A stretch of 64,000 bases of DNA from Flavobacterium commune. Lineage in GTDB: Bacteria; Bacteroidota; Bacteroidia; Flavobacteriales; Flavobacteriaceae. The position numbers were made by a program, and so were the translations under genes. The DNA lies in the NCBI RefSeq assembly GCF_001857965.1, contig NZ_CP017774.1:930001-994000 (forward strand). Direction: 5' to 3'. The notes under the pieces are model-generated. The model worked only from the letters and a program-made list of their open reading frames with translations. It did no database searches and was not told where the DNA came from. Below, piece after piece: positions 46,315-54,866 of this stretch (position 1 is its first letter; the number at the start of each line of letters is the position of its first letter).

Positions 46315-46344
46315 AAAAGCCTCCTGATTTCTCGGGAGGCTTTT
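46315..46344 (-). terminator. Strong intrinsic terminator
   Basis: AAAAGCCTCC and GGAGGCTTTT form a 10-bp stem, with U-runs possible on both strands. On the minus strand it lies about 34 bases beyond the stop of the 22-codon frame at 46378-46446. Confidence 0.88.
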
Positions 46345-46377
46345 GCTATATTTTTAATCTTATTTTGAATAAAAAAA

Positions 46378-46446
46378 TTAAGCTATCGCACTCCCGCCGA
46401 TTTCCTTCGCTTTAACCATCGATTTTTTACAAATAATAAAATTCAT
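46378..46446 (-). CDS. Short open frame (22 aa) with its own promoter and terminator, possible leader peptide
   Basis: ATG at 46446 reads MNFIICKKSMV and then KAKEIGGSAIA before TAA. A TATATTTG -7 box on the minus strand (46476-46469) sits about 25 bases upstream, and the terminator at 46344-46315 follows. From the Ser codon onward the DNA is distinctly richer in GC than the flanks. It is either a leader peptide of what follows or part of a small non-coding RNA. Coordinates may be off by one base. Confidence 0.4.
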   Translation of the reverse strand: MNFIICKKSMVKAKEIGGSAIA

Positions 46447-46865
46447 TTCTTGTTTTTATTTAGAGTCACAAATATACAAATTAATATTTATGACTCATTA
46501 TTATTTTGAAAAAAATTCCGCCAATTACATTAATTAACAATTAATTATGTTTTTTAACATCATTTTTTGACTCAGACTAAAAAAACAAATCAAAAAAGAG
46601 CCTTTTCTCCAAGATAATTTAAAAAATTAACTCCATTCCGCCCTTCTGATTTGATATGCCAAAGATACAACCGAAATCCAAATCCAATGTTAACTCTACT
46701 TTAAATTAAAGTCATTATAATATTTCCAAAAAACACCTACTCCATTAAACAGACCATTTGATTTTTTAATTGACTAATTTCAAACCAACTCAAGTTAGTC
46801 AAATCCCCCTGTTTTTTAATTAAAAAATTAGTCCATAATTAATTTACAATTCAAAAATGGTTTCA
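46447..46865. other. AT-rich region between divergent units
   Basis: About 420 bases hold the minus-strand TATATTTG box at 46469-46476 and the upstream part of the metK promoter. Short repeats of TTAATTAAC type occur near 46530-46550. I see no gene or clear operator in the remainder. Confidence 0.5.
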
Positions 46866-46873
46866 TACCTTTG
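46866..46873 (+). promoter_or_regulatory. metK promoter -7 element
   Basis: TACCTTTG fits TAnnTTTG; transcription would begin near 46880, immediately ahead of the riboswitch. The -33 region (TTTAC near 46843) is weak. Confidence 0.7.
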
Positions 46874-46884
46874 CGGCTCAAAAT

Positions 46885-46987
46885 ACAAGAGGAAAAATTT
46901 GAACTGATTGCAACCTCTTCATAATGACACAAAGCCATTATGAATACTGAAAAATTTCAGTAGAAAAAAATGCTAAAGCAGAAACCC
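46885..46987 (+). ncRNA. Probable SAM-II riboswitch upstream of metK, with hairpin insertion
   Basis: P1 is AAGAGG (46887-46892) with CCTCTT (46914-46919). The loop between them reads ATTTGAACTGATTGCAA, matching the SAM-II loop core (ATTT-AAC...ATTGCAA). The 3' strand AAATGCTAAAGCAG (46969-46981) matches the conserved GCTAAA pseudoknot strand. CTG in the loop and CAG in the tail can pair. Between P1 and the GCTAAA strand, where SAM-II normally has a short linker, there are two extra perfect 7-bp hairpins (CATAATG/CATTATG and ACTGAAA/TTTCAGT). Its position before metK supports SAM feedback. Confidence 0.78.
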
Positions 46988-47045
46988 TCCTTTAGTCCTT
47001 TTTGCAATTATTTTTCCTCGCTTAATTTTAAATAAATTATATATT

Positions 47046-48296
47046 ATGGCCTATTTATTTACGTCAGAATCTGTGAGCGAAGGACATCCAGACAAAATTG
47101 CAGATCAAATTTCAGATGCATTAATTGATAATTTCCTGGCATTTGATGCTGACTCAAAAGTAGCTTGCGAGACTTTAGTAACTACCGGTCAGGTTATTTT
47201 AGCAGGAGAAGTAAAATCGAATACTTATTTAGATGTTCAACAAATTGCTCGTGATGTAATCAAAAAAATTGGATACACTAAGAGTGAATATATGTTTGAA
47301 GCTAATTCATGCGGAATTCTTTCGGCTATTCACGAACAATCAGCCGATATCAATCAGGGTGTTGACAGAAAAAGCCCGGAAGAGCAAGGTGCGGGAGACC
47401 AGGGAATGATGTTTGGTTATGCTACTAACGAAACTGAAAACTACATGCCATTGGCACTTGATTTGTCTCACAAACTTTTAATTGAGCTTGCAATTTTAAG
47501 ACGTGAAAACAACGAAATCACTTATTTACGTCCGGATGCAAAATCTCAGGTTACCCTTGAATACAGTGACGACAATACACCAATTCGTATTGACGCGATT
47601 GTAATTTCTACACAACACGACGATTTTGATGAAGAAGCTACGATGCTTGCTAAAATCAAAAAAGACATTGTTGAAATTTTGATTCCTAGAATTATTACTA
47701 AAAACCCAGAGCACGCTCACTTGTTTAACGATAAAATTAACTACCACATCAACCCAACAGGGAAATTTGTAATTGGCGGACCTCACGGTGATACCGGACT
47801 TACTGGTAGAAAAATTATTGTTGATACTTACGGAGGAAAAGGAGCTCACGGTGGTGGTGCTTTCTCAGGAAAAGACCCAAGTAAAGTTGACAGAAGTGCT
47901 GCTTATGCTACCCGTCATATTGCTAAAAACTTAGTTGCTGCGGGTGTAGCTGACGAAATTTTAGTTCAGGTTTCTTATGCTATTGGTGTAGCTCAACCAA
48001 TGGGAATTTTTATCAACACTTATGGCAAAGCAAAAGTAAACCTAACTGATGGTGAAATTGCTAAAAAAGTAGAAGCTATTTTTGATATGCGTCCGTATTT
48101 TATCGAACAACGTTTAAAATTAAGAAACCCTATCTATAGCGAAACTGCTGCTTACGGACACATGGGACGTACTCCTGAAGTAGTTACAAAAACTTTCTCA
48201 GCTCCTGGAGGAGAAGAAAAAACAGTAACTGTAGAATTGTTTACATGGGAAAAACTAGACTATGTTGACCAAATTAAAACAGCATTTGGATTGTAA
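47046..48296 (+). CDS. metK: S-adenosylmethionine synthase
   Basis: MetK makes SAM from methionine and ATP. The 416-residue protein has [20 protein letters not shown] at the start (ATP-binding GHPDK), [12 protein letters not shown] near residue 117, [20 protein letters not shown] near 240 and the P-loop-like [20 protein letters not shown] near 263. It is a little longer than the usual 384 or so residues, because of additional residues in the middle, as is usual in Bacteroidota. It is monocistronic, between a promoter plus putative SAM-II riboswitch and a terminator. Confidence 0.97.
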   Translation: MAYLFTSESVSEGHPDKIADQISDALIDNFLAFDADSKVACETLVTTGQVILAGEVKSNTYLDVQQIARDVIKKIGYTKSEYMFEANSCGILSAIHEQSADINQGVDRKSPEEQGAGDQGMMFGYATNETENYMPLALDLSHKLLIELAILRRENNEITYLRPDAKSQVTLEYSDDNTPIRIDAIVISTQHDDFDEEATMLAKIKKDIVEILIPRIITKNPEHAHLFNDKINYHINPTGKFVIGGPHGDTGLTGRKIIVDTYGGKGAHGGGAFSGKDPSKVDRSAAYATRHIAKNLVAAGVADEILVQVSYAIGVAQPMGIFINTYGKAKVNLTDGEIAKKVEAIFDMRPYFIEQRLKLRNPIYSETAAYGHMGRTPEVVTKTFSAPGGEEKTVTVELFTWEKLDYVDQIKTAFGL

Positions 48297-48320
48297 GTAT
48301 CCATTATTCTTATAAAAACT

Positions 48321-48344
48321 AAAGCCATTCGAATGAATGGCTTT
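48321..48344 (+). terminator. metK terminator
   Basis: AAAGCCATTC and GAATGGCTTT form a 10-bp stem with a GAAT loop, followed by Ts, 25 bases after the metK stop. Confidence 0.92.
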
Positions 48345-48384
48345 TTTAGTGCTTTTAATTTGCAACAACAATAAGGAAACAGCT

Positions 48385-48720
48385 CTAATCTTGAAAAATA
48401 ATTTGACAGACCAACACCAAATTAGCAAATAATAAACTCATTCCCGAAACGAGAATAATCAAATTTGCAATCTTTCGAGAAAACATCTCAAAAAAACCTT
48501 TAATACCAAATACCACAAAGGTAGTAAAGGAAATGAAAATTAAAATTTCCAAAAATAAATTGAATCCTAAGAACGTATTTTGCGCTTCTTTTAAAGTACT
48601 GCCTTTAAACAAAACAGCACCGTCAAAACAAATTACAAGAACAAATGATATTGCCAACGCAAAAAACAACCATCTGAGTTGAACCGTCAATTCCTTATTA
48701 TCCATTGCAAGTAAATTCAT
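48385..48720 (-). CDS. Small integral membrane protein of unknown function
   Basis: This 111-residue protein (or 106 if started at the ATG at 48705, MDNKELTVQLRW) has three predicted membrane helices: WLFFALAISFVLVICFDGAV, FLEILIFISFTTFVVFGIKG and LIILVSGMSLLFANLVLVC. No motif or homologous family is recognised. It is transcribed leftward alone, convergent with metK across the terminator. Gene-like composition and three clean helices make it credible as a gene. Confidence 0.65.
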   Translation of the reverse strand: MNLLAMDNKELTVQLRWLFFALAISFVLVICFDGAVLFKGSTLKEAQNTFLGFNLFLEILIFISFTTFVVFGIKGFFEMFSRKIANLIILVSGMSLLFANLVLVCQIIFQD

Positions 48721-48852
48721 TTGGTAAAATTGAGAATAATAATCTTACATCACAATACCCACTTTCCGTGATTTTTTGAATTAAAAACACACAAAAAACA
48801 CGGCAATTACAATTGAAAATTAATTTCAGTTTCAACTTAAACACCATTATAG

Positions 48853-48860
48853 TATATTTG
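48853..48860 (+). promoter_or_regulatory. menG promoter -7 element
   Basis: TATATTTG lies 15 bases before the menG ATG and fits TAnnTTTG. Confidence 0.7.
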
Positions 48861-48874
48861 TCAAAATTTAAAAA

Positions 48875-49606
48875 ATGTCAAAAAACATCACCCCTTATAA
48901 AGACTCTGAATTAGGAAAAAAAGAACAGGTTGCAAAAATGTTTGATACTATTTCCGGAAACTACGACAATCTGAATCGTGTTATTTCTTTTGGCATTGAC
49001 GTTAAATGGAGAAAAAAAGTTTTAAAAATAGTTGCTAATACAAATCCTGAAACTATATTAGATATAGCCACAGGAACTGGCGATTTAGCTATTTTAATGG
49101 CAAATACCAGCGCTAAAAAAATCACTGGATTAGACATCTCGGCAGGAATGCTGGAAGTAGGAGTAAAAAAAATTGCTCAAAAAAACCTATCCAACACTAT
49201 CGAAATGATTTTAGGCGACTCTGAAAACATACCTTTTGAAGACAATCATTTTGATGCCATTACCGTTGCTTTTGGGGTACGAAATTTTGAAAATCTGGAA
49301 AAAGGATTAGCCGAAATATTACGTGTATTAAAGCCCGGAGGAACTTTTGTGATCCTGGAAACATCAGTACCGGACAAAACTCCTTACAAACAGGGTTATC
49401 ATTTTTACAGCAACAATATCCTTCCTATTATAGGTAAATTATTCTCAAAAGATAATGTTGCTTACGGTTATTTATCAGAGTCTGCAGCTGCTTTTCCTTA
49501 TGGTGAAGTTCTAAACAATATTTTAAGAAAAATTGGGTTTATAGATGTAAAAGCAATGCCGCAAACTTTTGGAGTCGCTACCATTTATCTTGCATCTAAA
49601 CAATAA
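48875..49606 (+). CDS. menG: Demethylmenaquinone methyltransferase (MenG/UbiE)
   Basis: This is the last step of menaquinone synthesis, C-methylation with SAM. The 243-residue methyltransferase has [21 protein letters not shown] near residue 23, SAM motif [17 protein letters not shown] near 61, [20 protein letters not shown] near 112 and [18 protein letters not shown] near 150, all UbiE-family signatures. Flavobacteria use menaquinone, so menG is the better symbol. It is followed 17 bases on by porT/sprT, an arrangement known in Flavobacterium. Confidence 0.95.
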   Translation: MSKNITPYKDSELGKKEQVAKMFDTISGNYDNLNRVISFGIDVKWRKKVLKIVANTNPETILDIATGTGDLAILMANTSAKKITGLDISAGMLEVGVKKIAQKNLSNTIEMILGDSENIPFEDNHFDAITVAFGVRNFENLEKGLAEILRVLKPGGTFVILETSVPDKTPYKQGYHFYSNNILPIIGKLFSKDNVAYGYLSESAAAFPYGEVLNNILRKIGFIDVKAMPQTFGVATIYLASKQ

Positions 49607-49623
49607 CCTAAGTTGAATTGAAA

Positions 49624-50328
49624 ATGAGAAAAATCGCCGTCTTTAACTTATTACTCATACTGTGTTTAAACGGATATTCGCAGTCTAAAGGTATGTTTAG
49701 TAAAGACCCGATTATCAATTTAGAAAATTTTCAAAAACAACGTTTGTATTTTGGCTACTATTTAGGCTTTAACTCATTCGATTTTAAAATAGATTATAAA
49801 ACAGTAGCCCCTGACATTCAGGTAGAAAAATCTACCGGATTCAATGTAGGCGTTGTTGCCGATTTAAAACTTCAGGAATATATCAATCTTCGTTTTGAAC
49901 CCGGCTTATATTATACTAAAAGAACACTACATTATCCTAATTTCACAACAGAACTTGATGCCCTTAGAGAAGTAAACAGCACCTATATTCATTTTCCTTT
50001 GTTATTAAAATTTTCAGCATTGCGCACAGGAAACATCCGACCATACCTTGTGGGCGGAGTATCAACCACGCTCAATTTATCAGGAAATTCAAAATCCATA
50101 GACGATAATGAACAACAAAAATTTAGAGTAAAACCCTGGAGTACCAATTATGAATTAGGATTTGGCATTGATTTTTTCTCGGAATATTTTATATTCTCAC
50201 CCTCTATTCGTGGCTGTTTTAGCCTTAAAGACGAACTCATTAGAGACAACAATCCTAATAGTCCGTGGACAGGAAATATCGAATCACTTAAAAGCAGAGC
50301 CATCTTTATTAACTTTACTTTTCATTAA
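49624..50328 (+). CDS. PorT/SprT-type outer-membrane protein of the type IX secretion system
   Basis: I start at ATG 49624 (MRKIAVFNLLLILCLNGYSQ); two codons upstream lies only a TTG. After a signal peptide of about 20 residues the 234-residue protein is a predicted 8-stranded barrel of porin-family PorT type (YFGYYLGFNSFDFKID; RFEPGLYYTKRTLHYP; IRPYLVGGVSTTLNL; YELGFGIDFFSEYFIFSPSI), ending in aromatic FINFTFH. In F. johnsoniae the orthologue SprT is needed for T9SS-dependent gliding and secretion and follows ubiE, as here. Identification rests on sequence feel and on this synteny. Confidence 0.85.
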   Translation: MRKIAVFNLLLILCLNGYSQSKGMFSKDPIINLENFQKQRLYFGYYLGFNSFDFKIDYKTVAPDIQVEKSTGFNVGVVADLKLQEYINLRFEPGLYYTKRTLHYPNFTTELDALREVNSTYIHFPLLLKFSALRTGNIRPYLVGGVSTTLNLSGNSKSIDDNEQQKFRVKPWSTNYELGFGIDFFSEYFIFSPSIRGCFSLKDELIRDNNPNSPWTGNIESLKSRAIFINFTFH

Positions 50329-50333
50329 AATTG

Positions 50334-51065
50334 CTAAGCTAAATTTCGTTTAAATTCACTTAAAATAATTGCAGTTGCAGTAGCTACATTCAAACTTTCT
50401 GTTTTTTGTAAATCGCCAAAACGAGGAATCGAAAGTCGGTTTTTGATTATTTTTTCAATTTCTTCCGAAATACCATTGGCTTCATTTCCCATAATAATGA
50501 TTCCTTCCTGAGGCAAAATGTTCTTATAAATATTTTCACCATCCATAAAAGTCCCAAAAACAGGCAATTGGGTTTGAGTAATATATTCGGCTAAATCAAC
50601 ATAACTCACATTTACTCTGGTTATAGACCCCATAGTTGCCTGAACTACTTTAGGATTATAAATATCCACTGTTTCTTTCGAACAAACAACTTGTTTGATT
50701 CCAAACCAATCGCACAAACGCAAAATAGTTCCTAAATTGCCCGGGTCTCTTATATCATCTAATGCTATAATTAAGCCCGAATTACTAATTTCTTTTTGCT
50801 GAGGGATTTTAAAAACAGCCAAACAACTGTTAGGAGTTGCTAGTGCGCTAATTTTTTTCAAATCATTTTCATGGATTAATGATTTTTTAGCAGCGGGAAC
50901 TTCTTCAAAATCAAACTGGGTAGTATATAAATGCTCTAATTCAAAATTAGACTGCAAAAGCTCCTGAATTACTTTTACACCTTCAGCAAAAAATAATTGA
51001 TTGTTAATTCGATACTTTTTTTGCTGTAAACTAGTTATAAGTTTTATTTGGTTTTTACTAACCAT
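50334..51065 (-). CDS. TrmH/SpoU-family RNA 2'-O-methyltransferase
   Basis: I start at ATG 51065 (MVSKNQIKLITSLQQKKYR). The frame is open further upstream, but that stretch overlaps tamL and its promoter. Of 243 residues the first 95 or so form the substrate-binding domain (FFAEGVKVIQELL). The rest is the knotted SPOUT domain with its three motifs: IALDDIRDPGNLGTILRLCDWFG near residue 105, IIMGNEANGISEEI near 195 and SIPRFGDLQKTESLNVATA near 215. It modifies rRNA or tRNA ribose; the target site is not known. It diverges from tamL with 37 bases between starts. Confidence 0.92.
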   Translation of the reverse strand: MVSKNQIKLITSLQQKKYRINNQLFFAEGVKVIQELLQSNFELEHLYTTQFDFEEVPAAKKSLIHENDLKKISALATPNSCLAVFKIPQQKEISNSGLIIALDDIRDPGNLGTILRLCDWFGIKQVVCSKETVDIYNPKVVQATMGSITRVNVSYVDLAEYITQTQLPVFGTFMDGENIYKNILPQEGIIIMGNEANGISEEIEKIIKNRLSIPRFGDLQKTESLNVATATAIILSEFKRNLA

Positions 51066-51074
51066 AAAAATATG

Positions 51075-51082
51075 TACTTTTG
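51075..51082 (+). promoter_or_regulatory. tamL promoter -7 element
   Basis: TACTTTTG fits TAnnTTTG and lies 20 bases before the TTG start at 51103. It rules out upstream in-frame starts. Confidence 0.75.
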
Positions 51083-51102
51083 AATTAAATATTTTAGACC
51101 TC

Positions 51103-53652
51103 TTGAAAAAAATTTCAACAAAAATATCACTATTTATTCTAATAGGAATAATTATATCTGCCTGTAACGCCGAAAAAAGAGTTCCTGACGGCAAACAACT
51201 ACTTACGAGCAATCAAATTTTAGTAAATGGCAAAAAAACCAACGACGAAGACGTATCAAACCAATTGTACCAAAAACCTAATAGTACCTTACTTGGTTAT
51301 CGTTTGCGATTGAATTTATACAATTTAGCGAATCTAAATCCTGACTCGACCTACCAGGCAAAATTTACCAATAATCCGGGAAAATACGAGCGAAAAGCAA
51401 AATGGCTTTCGGCAAAACAAGTTGATCGGCTCGGACAATCTTTTTGGCATCACGGAATTCATGATTTTTTAAAAAAAACTGGAGAAGCTCCTGTAATTAT
51501 TGATTCTGTTAAAACACAAAAATCGCTTTCTAGACTTCAATATTATTATTTCAATAATGGTTTTTTTAATGTCGAAGCTAACTTTGAACATGATACCCTA
51601 AGCTTAAAAAGAGGTCGGATAAAATACAACATTACCACTAACAAAGCCTATATTTTAGATTCGATAAAAACCAATATCAGTTCGCCCGACCTGGACTCTT
51701 TGTACAATAACAGTAAGCAAAACGCACTTATTAAATCTGGGAATCAATACAAGACAATCGATTTTTCGAATGAAAAAAATCGTATTGCCAGCTATTTTAG
51801 AAATCACGGAGCTTATTATTTTCAACCCACAGCTGTTGTTTTTGACATTGATACTATTGGTAAAAAAAACAAAGCCGATGTAACTATAAACATCAGCGAC
51901 TACAGCTATCAGGACAAAGATTCAACAAAAACAGAATCTTTTAAATTATACAAAATAAGCAGTGTTGACATCTACACCGATTATTTACCTAACACCAGCA
52001 AACAAAACATTACCGACAGTATTTCCCATCAAAACTTTAATATTTACAGCCGAGGGAAACTACGCTACAAACCGCACGCCATAACAGATGCTATTTTTAT
52101 CACTAAAGGAACTTCTTTTGCCGATTACAAAACAGTACTAACATCCAGATACCTTAATAATCTTAAAGTTTTCAATGCTCCGAGCATACAATATGAAGTA
52201 GATAAAAAAGACACACTTCACAATTCGCTTATTGCAAAAATTTATTTAACACCCAGAAAAAAATATAGCTTTGGATCATCTGTAGATATCATGCACTCAA
52301 ACATTCAGGATATAGGAATCTCATTTAGTCCATCATTAACTATTAGAAATATTTTTAACGGTGCCGAAACATTAGAAGTCTCAGTCCGTGCCAATATTGG
52401 TTCCTCAAGAGATTTAGCTAATCCTAATAACCAATTCTTCAACGTGTCAGAATATGGAGTCGATTTCAAACTGAATTTTCCAAGAATATTTTTGCCTTTT
52501 CCTACCGAGAAAATTATCCCAAAAAGCATGATTCCGTCTACCTTAATAGGTCTTGGTTATGCTACACAAAGGAATATTGGATTAGACAAAGAGAATTTCA
52601 CAGGAACTTTTTCATACAATTGGAATCCGAAGAGAAATAATACAGCCCGTTTTGATCTTTTCAATATTCAGTATGTCCGTAACTTAAATTCTCCAAATTA
52701 CTTTAATGTCTATGGTTCGTCTTATGATGCACTAAATGAAATTGGAAAAACATACAACACCAACCCTGACTATGTTGACAACAACAATAACTTAAAAATT
52801 GAATCAGGAACTAATGGTTTTATCAACGATGTTTTAACAGGAGTAACAAATTTACCTACAAATGATTTTAATGAAGTAAAAGGCATCGAAGAAAGAAGAG
52901 TGCGATTAACCGAAAACGATTTTATTCTTGCAACCAACTTTAGTTTTAGCAAAACAACAAAAACAGATTTAGCCGACAACAATTTTTATCTTTTTAAAAC
53001 CAAAATCGAATCGGCAGGTTCTTTATTATCCTTAATTGGAAATGCTACAAACCTAAAGAGAAATCAAAATGGAAACCGCGAATTATTCAATCTGGAATAT
53101 TCTGAATACATTAAAACCGAATTTGACTACATCAAACACTGGGACTTAAATCATGAACGAGTTATAGCAGTACGAAGCTTCTTTGGTATTGCAATCCCAT
53201 TTGGAAATTCTGATTATATTCCGTTTTCCCGAAGTTATTTCTCAGGAGGTTCTAATGACAATAGAGCCTGGCAACCTTATAGTCTCGGCCCAGGAAGTAG
53301 TGGCGCAACAAATGATTTTAACGAAGCCAACATGAAAATTGCCATAAGTGCCGAATATAGATTTAAAATTCTGGGCGATTTAAAAGGAGCTTTATTTGCC
53401 GATGCCGGAAACATCTGGAATGTTTTTGACAATGTAACTGATGAAAAATCAACTTTTAAGAATTTTTCAAGTTTAAAAGACATCGCATTGGGCTCAGGAT
53501 TCGGTCTTAGATATGATTTAAACTTCTTTGTCGTTCGCTTTGATTTTGGTTTTAAAACCTATAACCCAGCTGAAGAAACTGCAAAAAAATGGTTTAGAGA
53601 TTACAACTTTGCCCACTCCGTTTTAAATTTTGGAATAAATTATCCGTTCTAA
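51103..53652 (+). CDS. tamL: TamL-type lipoprotein of the Omp85/BamA-TamA family
   Basis: The frame is open from 51001, but TTG at 51103 gives a lipoprotein signal (MKKISTKISLFILIGIIISA, then Cys as the lipidated residue) and fits the promoter. The 849-residue protein has POTRA-like repeats in the first half (LSRLQYYYFNNGFFNVEA; FRNHGAYYFQPTAVVFDI) and a 16-strand barrel in the second half. The barrel includes RNIFNGAETLEVSVRANIG, FIPFSRSYFSGG-type lid segment as YIPFSRSYFSGGSNDNRAW, and a C-terminal FARDYNFAHSVLNFGINYPF-type end. Bacteroidota TamL are thought to help insert outer-membrane proteins with TamB. No tamB is adjacent here. Confidence 0.85.
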   Translation: MKKISTKISLFILIGIIISACNAEKRVPDGKQLLTSNQILVNGKKTNDEDVSNQLYQKPNSTLLGYRLRLNLYNLANLNPDSTYQAKFTNNPGKYERKAKWLSAKQVDRLGQSFWHHGIHDFLKKTGEAPVIIDSVKTQKSLSRLQYYYFNNGFFNVEANFEHDTLSLKRGRIKYNITTNKAYILDSIKTNISSPDLDSLYNNSKQNALIKSGNQYKTIDFSNEKNRIASYFRNHGAYYFQPTAVVFDIDTIGKKNKADVTINISDYSYQDKDSTKTESFKLYKISSVDIYTDYLPNTSKQNITDSISHQNFNIYSRGKLRYKPHAITDAIFITKGTSFADYKTVLTSRYLNNLKVFNAPSIQYEVDKKDTLHNSLIAKIYLTPRKKYSFGSSVDIMHSNIQDIGISFSPSLTIRNIFNGAETLEVSVRANIGSSRDLANPNNQFFNVSEYGVDFKLNFPRIFLPFPTEKIIPKSMIPSTLIGLGYATQRNIGLDKENFTGTFSYNWNPKRNNTARFDLFNIQYVRNLNSPNYFNVYGSSYDALNEIGKTYNTNPDYVDNNNNLKIESGTNGFINDVLTGVTNLPTNDFNEVKGIEERRVRLTENDFILATNFSFSKTTKTDLADNNFYLFKTKIESAGSLLSLIGNATNLKRNQNGNRELFNLEYSEYIKTEFDYIKHWDLNHERVIAVRSFFGIAIPFGNSDYIPFSRSYFSGGSNDNRAWQPYSLGPGSSGATNDFNEANMKIAISAEYRFKILGDLKGALFADAGNIWNVFDNVTDEKSTFKNFSSLKDIALGSGFGLRYDLNFFVVRFDFGFKTYNPAEETAKKWFRDYNFAHSVLNFGINYPF

Positions 53653-53666
53653 TCCTAATAAATTCT

Positions 53667-53674
53667 TATTTTTG
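53667..53674 (+). promoter_or_regulatory. fbaA promoter -7 element
   Basis: TATTTTTG, 48 bases before the fbaA ATG, fits TAnnTTTG. Confidence 0.65.
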
Positions 53675-53721
53675 CGGTCTTAATCTAAAAACAAAAAATC
53701 TAACTAAAAACAAAAAACAAA

Positions 53722-54789
53722 ATGGGACACAACATTAAGCCTGGTGTAGCAACTGGTGACCAAGTACAAGAAATATTTAATTATGCCAAAGAAAAAGGAT
53801 TTGCACTTCCTGCTGTAAACGTTACAGGATCTAACACAATTAATGGTGTACTTGAAACTGCTGCAAAATTAAACGCACCAGTTATCATCCAATTCTCAAA
53901 CGGTGGAGCGCAATTTAATGCGGGAAAAGGACTTTCTAATGCGGGAGAAAAAGCAGCTATCGCCGGAGCAATTGCCGGAGCAAAAAGCATCCACACATTA
54001 GCAGAAGCTTACGGAGCAACTGTAATTTTACATACTGACCACTGCGCAAAAAAATTATTGCCTTGGATTGACGGTTTATTAGACGCTTCAGAAGAACATT
54101 TTGCTGCAACTGGAAAATCATTATTCAGTTCGCACATGATTGATTTATCTGAAGAGCCAATCGAAGAAAACATCGAAATTTGCAAAACTTACTTAGAAAG
54201 AATGAGCAAAATCGGGATGACATTAGAAATCGAACTTGGAATTACAGGTGGTGAAGAAGATGGTGTTGACAACTCTGATGTTGACAGTTCAAAATTATAC
54301 ACTCAACCGGAAGAAGTAGCTTATGCTTACGAAGAATTATCTAAAGTAAGTCCAAAATTCACTATCGCTGCTGCTTTTGGAAACGTTCACGGTGTTTACA
54401 AACCAGGAAACGTAAAATTAACTCCAAAAATCTTAAAAAATTCTCAGGATTTCGTTCAGTCAAAATTCAACACAGGACATAACCCGGTTGATTTTGTTTT
54501 CCACGGTGGATCAGGTTCTACTCTTGAAGAAATCAGAGAAGGAATTAGCTACGGAGTTATCAAAATGAACATTGATACTGATTTACAATTTGCTTTCACT
54601 GAAGGAATTCGTGATTTTATGGTAAACAATATTGATTACTTAAAAACTCAAATCGGTAACCCAACAGGTGCTGATGCTCCAAACAAAAAATATTACGACC
54701 CAAGAAAATGGTTGCGCGAAGGAGAAGTAACTTTCAACGCAAGACTAGAGCAGGCTTTTGCTGACTTGAACAACGTTAACACACTATAA
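53722..54789 (+). CDS. fbaA: Class II fructose-bisphosphate aldolase
   Basis: This is a zinc-dependent glycolytic and gluconeogenic aldolase. The 355-residue TIM barrel has ALPAVNVTGSNTINGVLE near residue 33, zinc His in TVILHTDHCAKKLLPWIDG near 105, LEIELGITGGEEDGVDN near 167, zinc His in AAFGNVHGVYKPGN near 218, DFVFHGGSGSTLEEI near 255 and KMNIDTDLQFAFTEG near 277. These match the long E. coli FbaA-type subclass A. It is followed by repeat-rich spacer and accD on the same strand. Confidence 0.96.
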   Translation: MGHNIKPGVATGDQVQEIFNYAKEKGFALPAVNVTGSNTINGVLETAAKLNAPVIIQFSNGGAQFNAGKGLSNAGEKAAIAGAIAGAKSIHTLAEAYGATVILHTDHCAKKLLPWIDGLLDASEEHFAATGKSLFSSHMIDLSEEPIEENIEICKTYLERMSKIGMTLEIELGITGGEEDGVDNSDVDSSKLYTQPEEVAYAYEELSKVSPKFTIAAAFGNVHGVYKPGNVKLTPKILKNSQDFVQSKFNTGHNPVDFVFHGGSGSTLEEIREGISYGVIKMNIDTDLQFAFTEGIRDFMVNNIDYLKTQIGNPTGADAPNKKYYDPRKWLREGEVTFNARLEQAFADLNNVNTL

Positions 54790-54858
54790 GTTGGAAGTTA
54801 GAAGTTAGAAGTTGGGAGTAATCTTCCAGCTTCCAACTCCTAGCTTCAAACCAAAATT
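54790..54858. repeat. Short tandem/inverted repeat tract between fbaA and accD
   Basis: The sequence repeats AGTTAGAAGTTAGAAGTTGG and then carries CTTCCAGCTTCCAACTCC, which is inverted to the GGAAG...GTTGGAAG part. Such GGAAGTTAGAAG/CTTCCAACTCC strings are common intergenic filler in this group and may fold as a hairpin. Confidence 0.7.
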
Positions 54859-54866
54859 AAAAAATT

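Noticed and set aside
46091..46327. Plus-strand open frame with a membrane-like C-terminus
   Set aside because: It would start from TTG and read straight through two strong terminator hairpins, so it is unlikely to be a real gene.
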